Below are positions 53,008-60,778 of a stretch of DNA of 64,000 nucleotides, one piece after another. Source of the stretch: Armatimonadota bacterium. GTDB lineage: Bacteria > Armatimonadota > Zipacnadia > JAUWAU01. Positions within the stretch are counted from its first letter, which is position 1, and every line of letters begins with the position of its first letter. The notes below the pieces were generated by a model. The model did not search any database and had not been told where the DNA came from. It saw nothing but the letters and a program-made list of their open reading frames with translations. The DNA is taken from NCBI GenBank assembly GCA_030601885.1, contig JAUWAU010000001.1, positions 1 through 64,000 on the forward strand. The letters are read 5' to 3'. The position numbers and the translations under genes are program-made.

Positions 53008-53340
53008 GAAGGCCGTCCTCAGCGGAACGGCCCGGCCGTGGCGCTGCGGCCGGGCCCGCGCTGGGCAGGGCCCATCGGGGGCACACCTGCGGGCGGTTCG
53101 GGCACGAGGAGGACGCCGACGCGGCGTAGAAGTGGCGGCCCCGCGACGCCCCCCGCGCGTTGTGGTAGAAAGATGTTTGGCAGTCGTCATGGCGGGATGC
53201 GCCAGCCGGAAACGATGAAGATGGGTGCGAGGGCGAAAGGCGTGCCACCGCAGCCATACACGGACAGCACTGGAGGCGGGCGCAGGCTGGGCCGCGTTAT
53301 GGTAGAAGAAGGGGTGGCAGCGTGTACGCGACAGGCTGGC

Positions 53341-53384
53341 AGCCGACCACTGGCCACTGGCCACCGACCACCGACCACTGAACC
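53341..53384. repeat. TGACCAC-type array in the leader of the gene at 53398
   Basis: Six tandem imperfect units (CCGACCACTGGCCACTGG, CCACCGACCACCGACCACTG) end at the GGAGG ribosome site of the next gene. Confidence 0.6.
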
Positions 53385-53397
53385 GGAGGTTCCCAGC

Positions 53398-54222
53398 ATG
53401 GAGTTCCCCACCACGAACATCGGCGGCATTGAGATCTCGCGGATGGTGTGTGGGTCCAACCCGTTCTTCGGCTTCTCGCACTTCACCGGGTCAAGGGACG
53501 CCTGGCTCAAGCGCTACTTCACCACCGAGCGGATCGTCGAAATTCTCCACACGTGCAGCGAGTGCGGGATCAACGCCGTGGTGAGCGGCACGGTGGAGCG
53601 GATGCACGAGGCCATCGTGAGCCTGGAGGAGCAGACCGGCTACCACTTCCACTGGTTCTGCACGCCGCAGGGGAAGTCGCTGCAGGACCTGCTCGAGAAC
53701 GCCAAATGGGCGGCGGATCACGGCGCCGAGTTCTGCATGCCGCACCAGAACTACACCGACAACCGCATGAATGTGGCCGAGCTGCGCATCGACGGCCTCA
53801 CGGAGTTCTGTGAGGCCGCGCGTGGCCTCGGGATGATCCCGGGCCTGAGCACGCACCGGCACGAGACCGTTCGCGTCGCCGACGAGGGCGGCTACGACAT
53901 CGCGACCTACATCCAGATCTACAACCCCATCGGCTTCCTCTGCCAGGTGGAGACCGACTGGGTGCAGCGGGTGATCAAGCGGGCGAAGAAGCCGGTGCTG
54001 TGCATCAAGCCGCTCGCCTCGGGCCGCGTGATACGGGCCACCGGGCTGCCGTTCGTGTACAAGACGATCAAGCCGGTGGACACGGTCGCGGTGGGCTTCC
54101 TGAGCCCGGAGGAAGTCGAGGAGGACGCCAAGATCGCGCTGAACGTGCTGGCCGACCTGGGGACGGAGGTGCCGTTGACGTATTCCAGGAGCAAGGAAGC
54201 ACTCGTCCGTAGTGGTCAGTGA
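53398..54222 (+). CDS. Hypothetical TIM-barrel protein (aldo/keto reductase-like opening)
   Basis: 274 residues from ATG 53398 (CCGGAGG 8 bases before). Opens MEFPTTNIGGIEISRMVCGS, like aldo/keto reductases, then RYFTTERIVEILHTCSECGI, HFHWFCTPQGKS, EFCMPHQNYTDNRMN, LSTHRHETVR, VLCIKPLASGRV and DTVAVGFLSPEEVEED. The Tyr-Lys catalytic tetrad of reductases cannot be recognised, so function is unknown. The end of the gene lies in a TGACCAC repeat. Confidence 0.72.
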   Translation: MEFPTTNIGGIEISRMVCGSNPFFGFSHFTGSRDAWLKRYFTTERIVEILHTCSECGINAVVSGTVERMHEAIVSLEEQTGYHFHWFCTPQGKSLQDLLENAKWAADHGAEFCMPHQNYTDNRMNVAELRIDGLTEFCEAARGLGMIPGLSTHRHETVRVADEGGYDIATYIQIYNPIGFLCQVETDWVQRVIKRAKKPVLCIKPLASGRVIRATGLPFVYKTIKPVDTVAVGFLSPEEVEEDAKIALNVLADLGTEVPLTYSRSKEALVRSGQ

Positions 54223-54296
54223 TCAGTGGGCGGTGGGCAGTCCAACGCCGACCACCGCAGTGAGCAGTCGTCAGCGATCAGTTCCCAGTGCTGAGC
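54210..54296. repeat. TGACCAC-type array left of the four-helix-bundle gene
   Basis: AGTGGTCAGTGATCAGTGGG and on to GATCAGTTCCCAGTGCTGAG, changing orientation midway. Contains the stop codons of the gene at 53398 and of the four-helix-bundle gene. Confidence 0.6.
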
Positions 54297-54646
54297 GACC
54301 GGAGGGGGCCGTGGATCATCCGGCCCACCTCATTTGCCGCACCGCGCAGGCTGTCCATATGTTCTTCTTTCAGATACCCCAGGCGATGCGCTATCTCGAA
54401 GAATGTCTCCACTTCCGCGAGTGATCCCAGGGCGATAGACAGGAAGTTGCGGAACTCCGCCGTATGTCGCCGCGCTTGGCCCTCGGCAATGTTCGCAGGA
54501 ATCGACGTTGCCGCACGGCGCGTTTGGCTCGTCAGTCCGAATCGCTCGTGTTTGGGATACGTCTCTGTGTGCCGATAGATCGCCATCACCAGGTCCATCG
54601 CCTTGTTCCATACCTGCAGATCCTTGTATGTCTTCACTCGCGCCAT
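54278..54646 (-). CDS. Four-helix-bundle protein (23S rRNA intervening-sequence protein family)
   Basis: 122 residues from ATG 54646. KTYKDLQVWNKAMDLVMAIY, FGLTSQTRRAATSIPANIAE, FLSIALGSLAEVETFFEIAH and YLKEEHMDSLRGAANEVGRM match the S23/IVP family; the GLTSQ-x-RRAA-x-S-x-x-x-N-I-A-E-G segment is diagnostic. Members are often encoded as single genes outside rRNA. Role unknown. Bracketed on both sides by TGACCAC arrays, which suggests insertion together with, or targeting of, those repeats. Confidence 0.88.
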   Translation of the reverse strand: MARVKTYKDLQVWNKAMDLVMAIYRHTETYPKHERFGLTSQTRRAATSIPANIAEGQARRHTAEFRNFLSIALGSLAEVETFFEIAHRLGYLKEEHMDSLRGAANEVGRMIHGPLRSLSTGN

Positions 54647-54686
54647 TGTCGCCACCCCTGTTTCGGTTAGGGAGCGCTCGGCTTTG

Positions 54687-54760
54687 ACTACTGAGAACTG
54701 ATCACTGACGTACTTCCCCGCTGCCCACTGACCACCGGCCACTGACCACTATCGACCAGC
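54687..54760. repeat. TGACCAC-type array right of the four-helix-bundle gene
   Basis: ACTACTGAGAACTGATCACT, then CTGCCCACTGACCACCGGCC ACTGACCACTAT, reaching the stop codon of the ceramidase-like gene. Confidence 0.6.
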
Positions 54761-55909
54761 CACTTGCGCCAGAAGCTGCAGCGCCCCCTCCGTATAGATC
54801 GCTTCCGCCTCGGGCGCGCAGTGGGTGGTGCGGATCTCGTAGCCGCCCTCCGGGTAGCTGTCCGCTGTGGGCAGGTAACCGACGCTGCCGTTGCAGTAAC
54901 TCCACACGAGCGTGTTTGGGTGCATCGAGCGGCGCTTGATGTTGGCGCCGATCTCGGCGAATAGCTCCCCAGGGAAGGTCGCGACGGCCGTCTCCCCGAT
55001 CCGAAAAGCCCAAGTGGGGACGTCGATCACGCAGGGCTCCCCGTCCGCCACCTCTTCCTCCCGCCGGGGGACCTCGATGACACTGGACGTCACGGCGAGG
55101 TCGGCTGTCTGGCGCGGGCCGATGTCCTCAAGCACGCGCAGCACCTCCTCCCCCACCGGTTGACCCACCTCTTCCAGGTGCTCGGGCGTCGGCTCGACGC
55201 GATGCCGCGGGTCTACATTGCCGGAGCCGCCGGAAAGGAACATCGCCACGACGTCGTCCCCCATCGCCTGCTCAACGCGGTGGCAGGCGACGCCCATGTA
55301 GTCGGCGCTGATGATGTAATTCTTTGGCCCCAGCAGCGTGCCATGGCAGCCGTAGTTCCAGGCAACGGCGAGCGGAGCGCCGGACTCGTCCTCGACCCTG
55401 AATACGCCCAGCTCCCGGTCAACGAAACCGTCGGGGTTCGCGCCCAAGTCCGTCGTGCCGTCTTCTTTGTGCTCGCGGCGATTGACGCCGGCATCGGAGC
55501 TTCCGCTGTCGAAGGCGATGCGTGCCGGCCGCTTCCTGCGCTGGGCCAGGAGCGCGACATACGCCATCTTGTACTTGAACGCCTCGAGCCATTCTGCATT
55601 CACGTTCTCGCCCCGCGTGACCGGGCCCGAGTGCGTGTGCGTGGTCGCGAGCAGCACGTTCCCGGGATCGATACCTGTGGCCGCACCGATCAGCTCCCGC
55701 AGCTCGTCGTGGAGCTCCGTCGTAAGCAGGCACAGGTCGCAGGACGCGAGACAGATGGAGGTGGTGCCATCGTCGAGCATCAAGGCCCTGGCGAACAAGG
55801 GATCGTGGACGCCCTCGGACGGCTCGTCACGGGAGGCGTATCCGGCGAGATGCGCCGGCGACTTGGGGGTGATCTCTACTTTCGCGGCGCCTGCGGACAG
55901 CTCCGGCAT
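54749..55909 (-). CDS. Neutral/alkaline ceramidase-like hydrolase
   Basis: 386 residues from ATG 55909 (AGGAAGGAGCG upstream). Matches the catalytic-domain part of the neutral/alkaline non-lysosomal ceramidase family: AGAAKVEITP, VLLATTHTHSGP (metal His), WNYGCHGT, MFLSGGSGNVDPRH, ATFPGELFAEIG and NGSVGYLPT. No signal peptide or C-terminal Ig-like domain, as in many environmental relatives whose substrates are not ceramides. Function beyond metal-dependent hydrolysis is not certain. Confidence 0.83.
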   Translation of the reverse strand: MPELSAGAAKVEITPKSPAHLAGYASRDEPSEGVHDPLFARALMLDDGTTSICLASCDLCLLTTELHDELRELIGAATGIDPGNVLLATTHTHSGPVTRGENVNAEWLEAFKYKMAYVALLAQRRKRPARIAFDSGSSDAGVNRREHKEDGTTDLGANPDGFVDRELGVFRVEDESGAPLAVAWNYGCHGTLLGPKNYIISADYMGVACHRVEQAMGDDVVAMFLSGGSGNVDPRHRVEPTPEHLEEVGQPVGEEVLRVLEDIGPRQTADLAVTSSVIEVPRREEEVADGEPCVIDVPTWAFRIGETAVATFPGELFAEIGANIKRRSMHPNTLVWSYCNGSVGYLPTADSYPEGGYEIRTTHCAPEAEAIYTEGALQLLAQVAGR

Positions 55910-56192
55910 GGCTCAGCGCTCCTTCCTGTGGTGCTTCAACATGGGGATACGTATATTGGCACAACCCTCGTCCGGACCAGCACGGGTTGACGATGTGCAG
56001 TGATGGGACATGGTTTACATCGCGGGCACGGTAGACACCTCGCCCAGTTGCGCAAAGTGATGAACAACGGCGCCATCAAACAACACAGCGCCCGTCACAG
56101 CCCAAACCACCTGACCACGCAACAGCGAACGAAACAAATGTTTGTCAACTATGTCCTGTCGTCGAACACCACCAACCCGTGGCGCCCGGGGA

Positions 56193-57185
56193 TCAATACT
56201 CCCCCACCTCGACGAACGCCTTATACGCCCAGTGCTCCCATTCAGGGCTGCAGCCGAGGGCATCGACGGAGCCGTAGTTCTTCGCGATGAAGCCGCCGCC
56301 GCTTCCGCCCAGGCGCTCGCGCATGTAGCAGGCCCGCGCCTGGATGAGCTCCCGGTCGCCGGTGGGCAGGATCTTCTGGATGTCCACCGGGCACCAGAAA
56401 GTCATGCGTCCCGCGAAGTTGTCGGCGAGACGGTCGATGCCGTGCACCTCAGGCTGGTCGAACTGCAGCACGTCCATCCCCGCCTGCGCCAGCGGCTCGA
56501 TGATGTCGTAGACGTAGCCGCACGAATGCATCCAGACGGTGAGGCCCCGGGCGTGGGCGTGCAAGACGAGGCGTTCGAAATCGGGCAGGAAGAGGTCGCG
56601 CCACATGGCCGGGCTGATGAGCAACTGATCCTGCGTGCCCCAGTCCTCACAGAAGAACACGCCGTCGGCGCCGATCTCGGCGTAGATGTCCACCATCTTC
56701 AGGATGAGGTCGAGCACCATCCCGTTCAGCCGCCGCACCAACTGCGGCTCCGCAGCGCAGTCCAGCAGGTAGTTGTCCAGTCGGCGCAGCTTACGCGCCA
56801 CGTTGAATGAGCATCCGGGGATGCTCCCCAGCCTGTACTTGTCCGGATTCGCGGCGAAGCTCTCCCGGGCCCGCTCGTAGCGGCTGCGATCGTCGAGCGT
56901 CGGCGGGCGATAGCCGTCCAGATCGTCCCAGGCGCGGATGGCGCCCTCGTGCACCTCCCCGCTGTGCCGTGGATCGACTCGTCGCCAGACGTTGCCCCAT
57001 TCGTCCGTCCAGTACTCGCCCGTCTCGTGCTGCCAGCGCTTCTGCTCCCAGCTCGGATCCGCGGTTGGCGATCCGCCGCAGAAGTCATTGAGCCGTGGCT
57101 CGCCGTTGTACGCCGAGAACCTGAAGCCGATGCGCGACGGATGGTGAAACTGCAGCACGCGCTGGATGATCTCTCTGCTGGTCAT
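56193..57185 (-). CDS. Uroporphyrinogen decarboxylase (URO-D)-family protein, methyltransferase-like
   Basis: 330 residues. MTSREIIQRVLQFHHPSRIG opening, GADGVFFCEDWGTQDQLLIS, MWRDLFLPDFERLVLHAHAR, VWMHSCGYVYDIIEPLAQAG and VLQFDQPEV fit the URO-D barrel branch that includes corrinoid methyltransferases and many uncharacterised members beside sugar genes. HemE-type substrate arginines at the N-terminus are absent, so it is not expected to make coproporphyrinogen. Gap downstream contains nothing but AT-richer spacer. Confidence 0.82.
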   Translation of the reverse strand: MTSREIIQRVLQFHHPSRIGFRFSAYNGEPRLNDFCGGSPTADPSWEQKRWQHETGEYWTDEWGNVWRRVDPRHSGEVHEGAIRAWDDLDGYRPPTLDDRSRYERARESFAANPDKYRLGSIPGCSFNVARKLRRLDNYLLDCAAEPQLVRRLNGMVLDLILKMVDIYAEIGADGVFFCEDWGTQDQLLISPAMWRDLFLPDFERLVLHAHARGLTVWMHSCGYVYDIIEPLAQAGMDVLQFDQPEVHGIDRLADNFAGRMTFWCPVDIQKILPTGDRELIQARACYMRERLGGSGGGFIAKNYGSVDALGCSPEWEHWAYKAFVEVGEY

Positions 57186-57212
57186 GGTTGGTGCTCGTAC
57201 TAGCGCCCCACG

Positions 57213-57290
57213 GGTGGCACGGGTTGCTCGTCAACCCGTGCGCGTCTCCGTGCAACCTTGGCACACGGGTAGCAAGCTACCCGTGCCACA
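57213..57290. repeat. Pair of hairpin repeats (tggCACGGG family)
   Basis: CACGGGTTG-ctcgt-CAACCCGTG (57218-57240) and CACGGGTAGC-aa-GCTACCCGTG (57264-57285), each perfectly paired and flanked by TGGCAC/GTGCCAC. Fill the 116-base gap between URO-D and the epimerase gene. Related copy at 39566. Confidence 0.6.
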
Positions 57291-57301
57291 CGGTTCCGTG
57301 C

Positions 57302-58069
57302 CTACCGAAACACCCGCTTCAGCTCCGCCACGAACCGCGGCATGCCGGTGTCCGGCGGCTCCTCCTCCTCGTACTCGATGCTGATGTAGCCGCGATAGCC
57401 GACGTCCTGCATAACCCTCCGCGCCATCTCGTAGTCCACCGGATGCCGCTCCCCGTCCAGGTCGCGGTACGTGACCTTGGCATGTGTGGTGACGGCGTCG
57501 GGGGCCGTCTTGGCGAACTCCTTGTCCGGCTCGCGGTAGTTGCCGAAGTCGAGGTTGACGCCGAACCACTCGTGGTCAACGCCCTTCACCAAGCGCTCCA
57601 TGTGGGCCGCCGTAGCCGTGATGCCGCCGTGATTCTCGAGCGCCACAACCACGCCCCGCTCCTTGCCGTACTCCGCGCACTCCCTCATGCAGGCGATGGC
57701 CCGCTGCATCACTTCGTCCTCGTCCTCGCCCTCGGGCACGCGGCCGCCGAAGATGCGAATGCACGGCGCGCCGAGGACAACGCCGTGATCGATCCACTCC
57801 TTCGTCATCTCCACATCCTTGCGCAGCTTCGCCTCGTCGGCCTGCGCGAAGTCATTGCCCACGGCCGTCCCGCACACGTCCAGGCCCGCCTCGAAGCAGC
57901 AGCGCTTGATGTGGTTCAGGTACTCCCGATCGGTCTGCGGGAAGAAGTACGAGGTCAGCTCGATGCCGTCCAGTCCCAGGTCGGCGCACGTGGTGATACA
58001 CTCCTCCATGCTCATGTCGCCCGACTTGAGAGGCTGGCGATAGGAATAGGTGCAGGATGCGAGTCTCAT
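57302..58069 (-). CDS. Sugar phosphate isomerase/epimerase-like TIM barrel
   Basis: 255 residues from ATG 58069 (AAAGGA 10 bases before); the track ORF begins far upstream. MRLASCTYSYRQPLKSGDMS, LGLDGIELTSYFFP, VVVALENHGGITATAAHME (metal Glu), FGVNLDFGNY (Asp), THAKVTYRD and YISIEYEEEEPPDTG (terminal Glu). The xylose-isomerase-like barrel with its four metal ligands is intact. Substrate unknown; the URO-D gene follows in the same direction. Confidence 0.85.
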   Translation of the reverse strand: MRLASCTYSYRQPLKSGDMSMEECITTCADLGLDGIELTSYFFPQTDREYLNHIKRCCFEAGLDVCGTAVGNDFAQADEAKLRKDVEMTKEWIDHGVVLGAPCIRIFGGRVPEGEDEDEVMQRAIACMRECAEYGKERGVVVALENHGGITATAAHMERLVKGVDHEWFGVNLDFGNYREPDKEFAKTAPDAVTTHAKVTYRDLDGERHPVDYEMARRVMQDVGYRGYISIEYEEEEPPDTGMPRFVAELKRVFR

Positions 58070-58148
58070 GGTCGTCAGTCCTTTCGCTTCGCGCGGAATC
58101 GCCCCGAAGACAGCCGTTTGCCTGACCTCTGCAAGCGCGGAGGCAGTT

Positions 58149-58244
58149 CCTCGCCCCGCTTGCGGGGGGAGTGAGGGGGGTGGCCTATCCCGCGCGTCGG
58201 AGTATGACCCCACCCTACCCTCCCCGCAAGCGGGGAGGGGAATG
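58149..58244. repeat. Inverted repeat with CCCCGCTTGCGGGG arms
   Basis: TCGCCCCGCTTGCGGGGGG (58151 on) and CTCCCCGCAAGCGGGGAGG (58219 on), each self-complementary and mutually inverted, with GAGTGAGGGGGG and CCACCCTACCC near the arms. Typical of dispersed MITE-like palindromes. Confidence 0.55.
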
Positions 58245-58277
58245 GCTTTGCCTGGCCCCTCGGGCCCGTAGTTCCAC

Positions 58278-58610
58278 GTGTGTGATGACGAACCTCTGCC
58301 CCCAACGCCGCGCGCAGGGGTGTCGGCGACGGCGGCGAAGCACGGTAGTGAAGTCGAGCGCGACGCGGACTCCGATGTCATCATCAGCCAGGGCGCGCCC
58401 CGTGGGCAGGGAGGCGGGTGCGCCCTTGCGGTCGGCAGCCACGTGTTGTCGCGCACTGTCAAAGAGACGGGAAGCTGGACCAACTACGAGGACGTGTTGC
58501 TCGGGACCGTACACCTGGCCGCCGGCGTCCACGACGTCAGTGCCAGACCACGGGAGATCAAAGATGTCGCCCTGATGAACGTCAAGTGCCTCAAGCTCGT
58601 GCCTAAGTAA
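58278..58610 (+). pseudogene. 3' remnant encoding a beta-sandwich C-terminal domain
   Basis: The last ~75 codons (ALAVGSHVLSRTVKETGSWT, NYEDVLLGTVHLAAGVHDVS, ALMNVKCLKLVPK) look like the terminal carbohydrate-binding-type beta-sandwich found at the end of many exported sulfatases in such genomes (TGSW-x-x-Y...LG-x-V-x-L-x-x-G...ALMN). There is no ribosome site, signal peptide or catalytic part; the first ~35 codons run through unrelated sequence next to a repeat. Most likely the tail of a deleted enzyme gene. Confidence 0.5.
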
Positions 58611-58698
58611 GGCGCCCGTGAGACCTCGAGCCAGAGGTGGCGACGGCACAGGCTGCTCGCTTGGCGACGATACGCTCCGATAGGTGAGGCCCGGGCCA

Positions 58699-59583
58699 AT
58701 GCGCATCGCGCTCATCACCAATCCGAAGGCCGGCCGCAACTCCGGCGTCACCGCGGCGGCGAGGGCCGCGGACGAGTTCGAGAATGCCGGCTGGGAGACG
58801 GTCACCAGGCTGACGACCGGCCCGGGCGATGCGACGCGCCTGGCGCGCGAGGCCGCCGACGAGGGCTTCGATGCCGTGTTCGCCTGCGGCGGCGACGGAA
58901 CGCTTTCGCAGGCGCTCACCGGGCTGCTGGACACGGGCGTGCCGGGCGGGATGATTCCGGCGGGAACGGGGAACGACTTCGCGCGGACCATTGACCTGAG
59001 CCGAGACCCTGCTGCCGCGGCACGGCAGCTCATCGAGGGGCACGCGAAGGACATTGACCTGCTGCAGATCAACGACGGAGCGTTATGGTCAGTGAATGTT
59101 GTGGGCGTGGGCTTTGATGCGGCGGTGGCAGAGCGTATAAACCGACGCAGGCGGCTGACTGGCGGCTTGCTCGCCTATCTGACCGCCGTCGCGCACGAGT
59201 TGGTGAGCTACCGGCCCACGCAGATGTACCTTCGAGTGGACGAGCAGCAGTGGGAGGGCAAGGCGCTCCTGCTGGCCGTGGCCAATGCGCGGTCGTACGG
59301 GGCCGGAATGAAGATCGCACCGACGGCCGAGATCGACGACGGGTTGCTCGACGTGGTGCTCGTTGAGCACATTAGCCGAATGGAATTCATCCGGACCTTT
59401 CCCAGAGTGCTCCGCGGGACGCACATTGCCCACCGAGCGGTCCGCACCTGGAAAGGCAAAGAAGTCAGAATTGAGACACCTGAGCCGTCTCCCGTGCTTG
59501 TAGACGGAGACGTGCAGTGCGAGACGCCGGTACACGTTTGTGTCTCACCAGGGCGAGCCAGGCTGTGGATGCCAGATCGGTAG
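58699..59583 (+). CDS. Diacylglycerol kinase-like lipid kinase (YegS/DgkB family)
   Basis: 294 residues from ATG 58699 (AGGTGAGG upstream). ALITNPKAGRNSG, FACGGDGTLSQALTGLLDTG (ATP-binding GGDGT) and IPAGTGNDFARTI are the three catalytic-domain signatures; EIDDGLLDVVLVEHIS lies in the C-terminal beta domain. Phosphorylates a lipid alcohol such as diacylglycerol; the precise lipid is unknown. Confidence 0.9.
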   Translation: MRIALITNPKAGRNSGVTAAARAADEFENAGWETVTRLTTGPGDATRLAREAADEGFDAVFACGGDGTLSQALTGLLDTGVPGGMIPAGTGNDFARTIDLSRDPAAAARQLIEGHAKDIDLLQINDGALWSVNVVGVGFDAAVAERINRRRRLTGGLLAYLTAVAHELVSYRPTQMYLRVDEQQWEGKALLLAVANARSYGAGMKIAPTAEIDDGLLDVVLVEHISRMEFIRTFPRVLRGTHIAHRAVRTWKGKEVRIETPEPSPVLVDGDVQCETPVHVCVSPGRARLWMPDR

Positions 59584-59807
59584 GCGGGCCGCTGGCTTAA
59601 TCTAATCGTCGTCACCAACGGCCTGCGCTTCAACCGGCGGCTGACCGAGTAGGGAGGCGGGATGCCATCTAACTCGGCACGAAGTGTTACCCACAACTGC
59701 CGGCTTTCTTCGCGCATGCGATAATCGTGCCTCGACCTGCTTGGAGGATTTGGGTTTTCTGGGACCGACAACCCCGGGAGACACTCGCCAACTGCTCAGG
59801 TAAGCCA

Positions 59808-60749
59808 ATGAACCGACGACGCTTTACGAAGAAAGCGATGAAGGTAGGCCTGGCTGCCGCGGGAGCCTACGCGCTCGGGCGCGGCGCGTACTGCGCCTTC
59901 TGGGAGAGCTACCATCTGCGCGTCACCAAGTGGAGCGTTCCCCTGCCGCGACTCCCCGCTGACCTGGACGGCCTGCGCGTTGGATTCCTGTCCGATACCC
60001 ACCTCTGTCCCTCTATGCCCAATGAGTATGTGGCACGCACGCTGGACCTCGTGGGGCAACTGGCCCCCGAGGCCATCATGTTCACCGGCGACCTGCTGTC
60101 AGAGCCGGCGGATCGCCTGCCGCAGTACCTGGACCTTTTCGCGAGAGTTGAGGCCCCGCGGGGCAAGTACGCCGTCTTGGGCAATCACGACTTCTTCTCC
60201 GAGCGGTCCGGCCCGGCGACGGCGTTCCTGCGCGAGACGCAGTGGCGGCCGCTGCGCAACCAGAACATTGCGCTGCCAGAGACCAAAGGGCGCGTCTGGA
60301 TCGCCGGAGTCGATGATCCGTTCAGCGAGCGCGAGGACCTGGACGCGGCGCTCAGCGGCGTGCCCGATGACGCGGTGTGCATACTGCTGTCTCACACCCC
60401 GGACCTCATCGAGCCGGTGACGGCGGCGGGCGTAGACCTCATGCTGGCGGGCCACACGCACGGGGGGCAGATAGTGCTGCCCTTTATCGGCCCGCCCGTG
60501 GTGCCCTCGAAGTATGGGGCCAAGTATGCGTGGGGGTTGTTCGATTGCCGGGGCACCCGCATGGCCGTCACCCGGGGCGTGGGGATGATCTCGCCGCGCA
60601 TTCGCTTCAACTGCCGCCCGGAGGTCGTGCTGTTGACGCTGCGGCGCGACGACCGCACACTGTCCACCGGCGGCCCCGAGCGAGACCTGCGCCCGCAGGT
60701 CCGCCGGATGCGCAATAGCGTGCCGCGGCTGCGCCGGGCCACGCGATAG
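59808..60749 (+). CDS. Tat-exported metallophosphoesterase (YaeI/lipid-phosphatase-like)
   Basis: 313 residues from ATG 59808. Tat leader MNRRRFTKKAMKVGLAAAGA. Calcineurin-type metal motifs in order: GFLSDTHLCPS (D-x-H), MFTGDLLSEP (GD), AVLGNHDFFSE (GNHD), LLSHTPD (H) and LAGHTHGGQIVLP (GHTH). It resembles the YaeI group of lipid/UDP-diacylglucosamine-type phosphoesterases by its membrane-proximal export and GGQ-x-x-LP sequence. With the lipid kinase 225 bases upstream it may act on phospholipids; that link is inferred. Confidence 0.9.
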   Translation: MNRRRFTKKAMKVGLAAAGAYALGRGAYCAFWESYHLRVTKWSVPLPRLPADLDGLRVGFLSDTHLCPSMPNEYVARTLDLVGQLAPEAIMFTGDLLSEPADRLPQYLDLFARVEAPRGKYAVLGNHDFFSERSGPATAFLRETQWRPLRNQNIALPETKGRVWIAGVDDPFSEREDLDAALSGVPDDAVCILLSHTPDLIEPVTAAGVDLMLAGHTHGGQIVLPFIGPPVVPSKYGAKYAWGLFDCRGTRMAVTRGVGMISPRIRFNCRPEVVLLTLRRDDRTLSTGGPERDLRPQVRRMRNSVPRLRRATR

Positions 60750-60778
60750 GCGCTCTGTGGCTCGCCGCTCCTTGGCCC

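Larger units (their letters stand above)
52718..53397. other. 680-base intergenic region made mainly of dispersed repeats
   Basis: No gene. Holds three copies of a CATTCTGAG element (52818-52860, 52892-52937, and inverted 52972-53007), two copies of GCGTTRTGGTAGAA (53157-53170 and 53294-53307, with a weaker one near 52788), and a TGACCAC array (53341-53384). The ORF-track frames here read through repeats and are not genes. Confidence 0.65.

Noticed and set aside
52936-53481. 181-aa minus-strand ORF through the repeat block
   Set aside because: Composed of repeated elements; recurring FYHNA segments come from the GCGTTRTGGTAGAA repeats, with no ribosome site.
53341-54760. CRISPR array
   Set aside because: Units are ~7 bases, imperfect, in both orientations, without uniform spacers; no cas genes.
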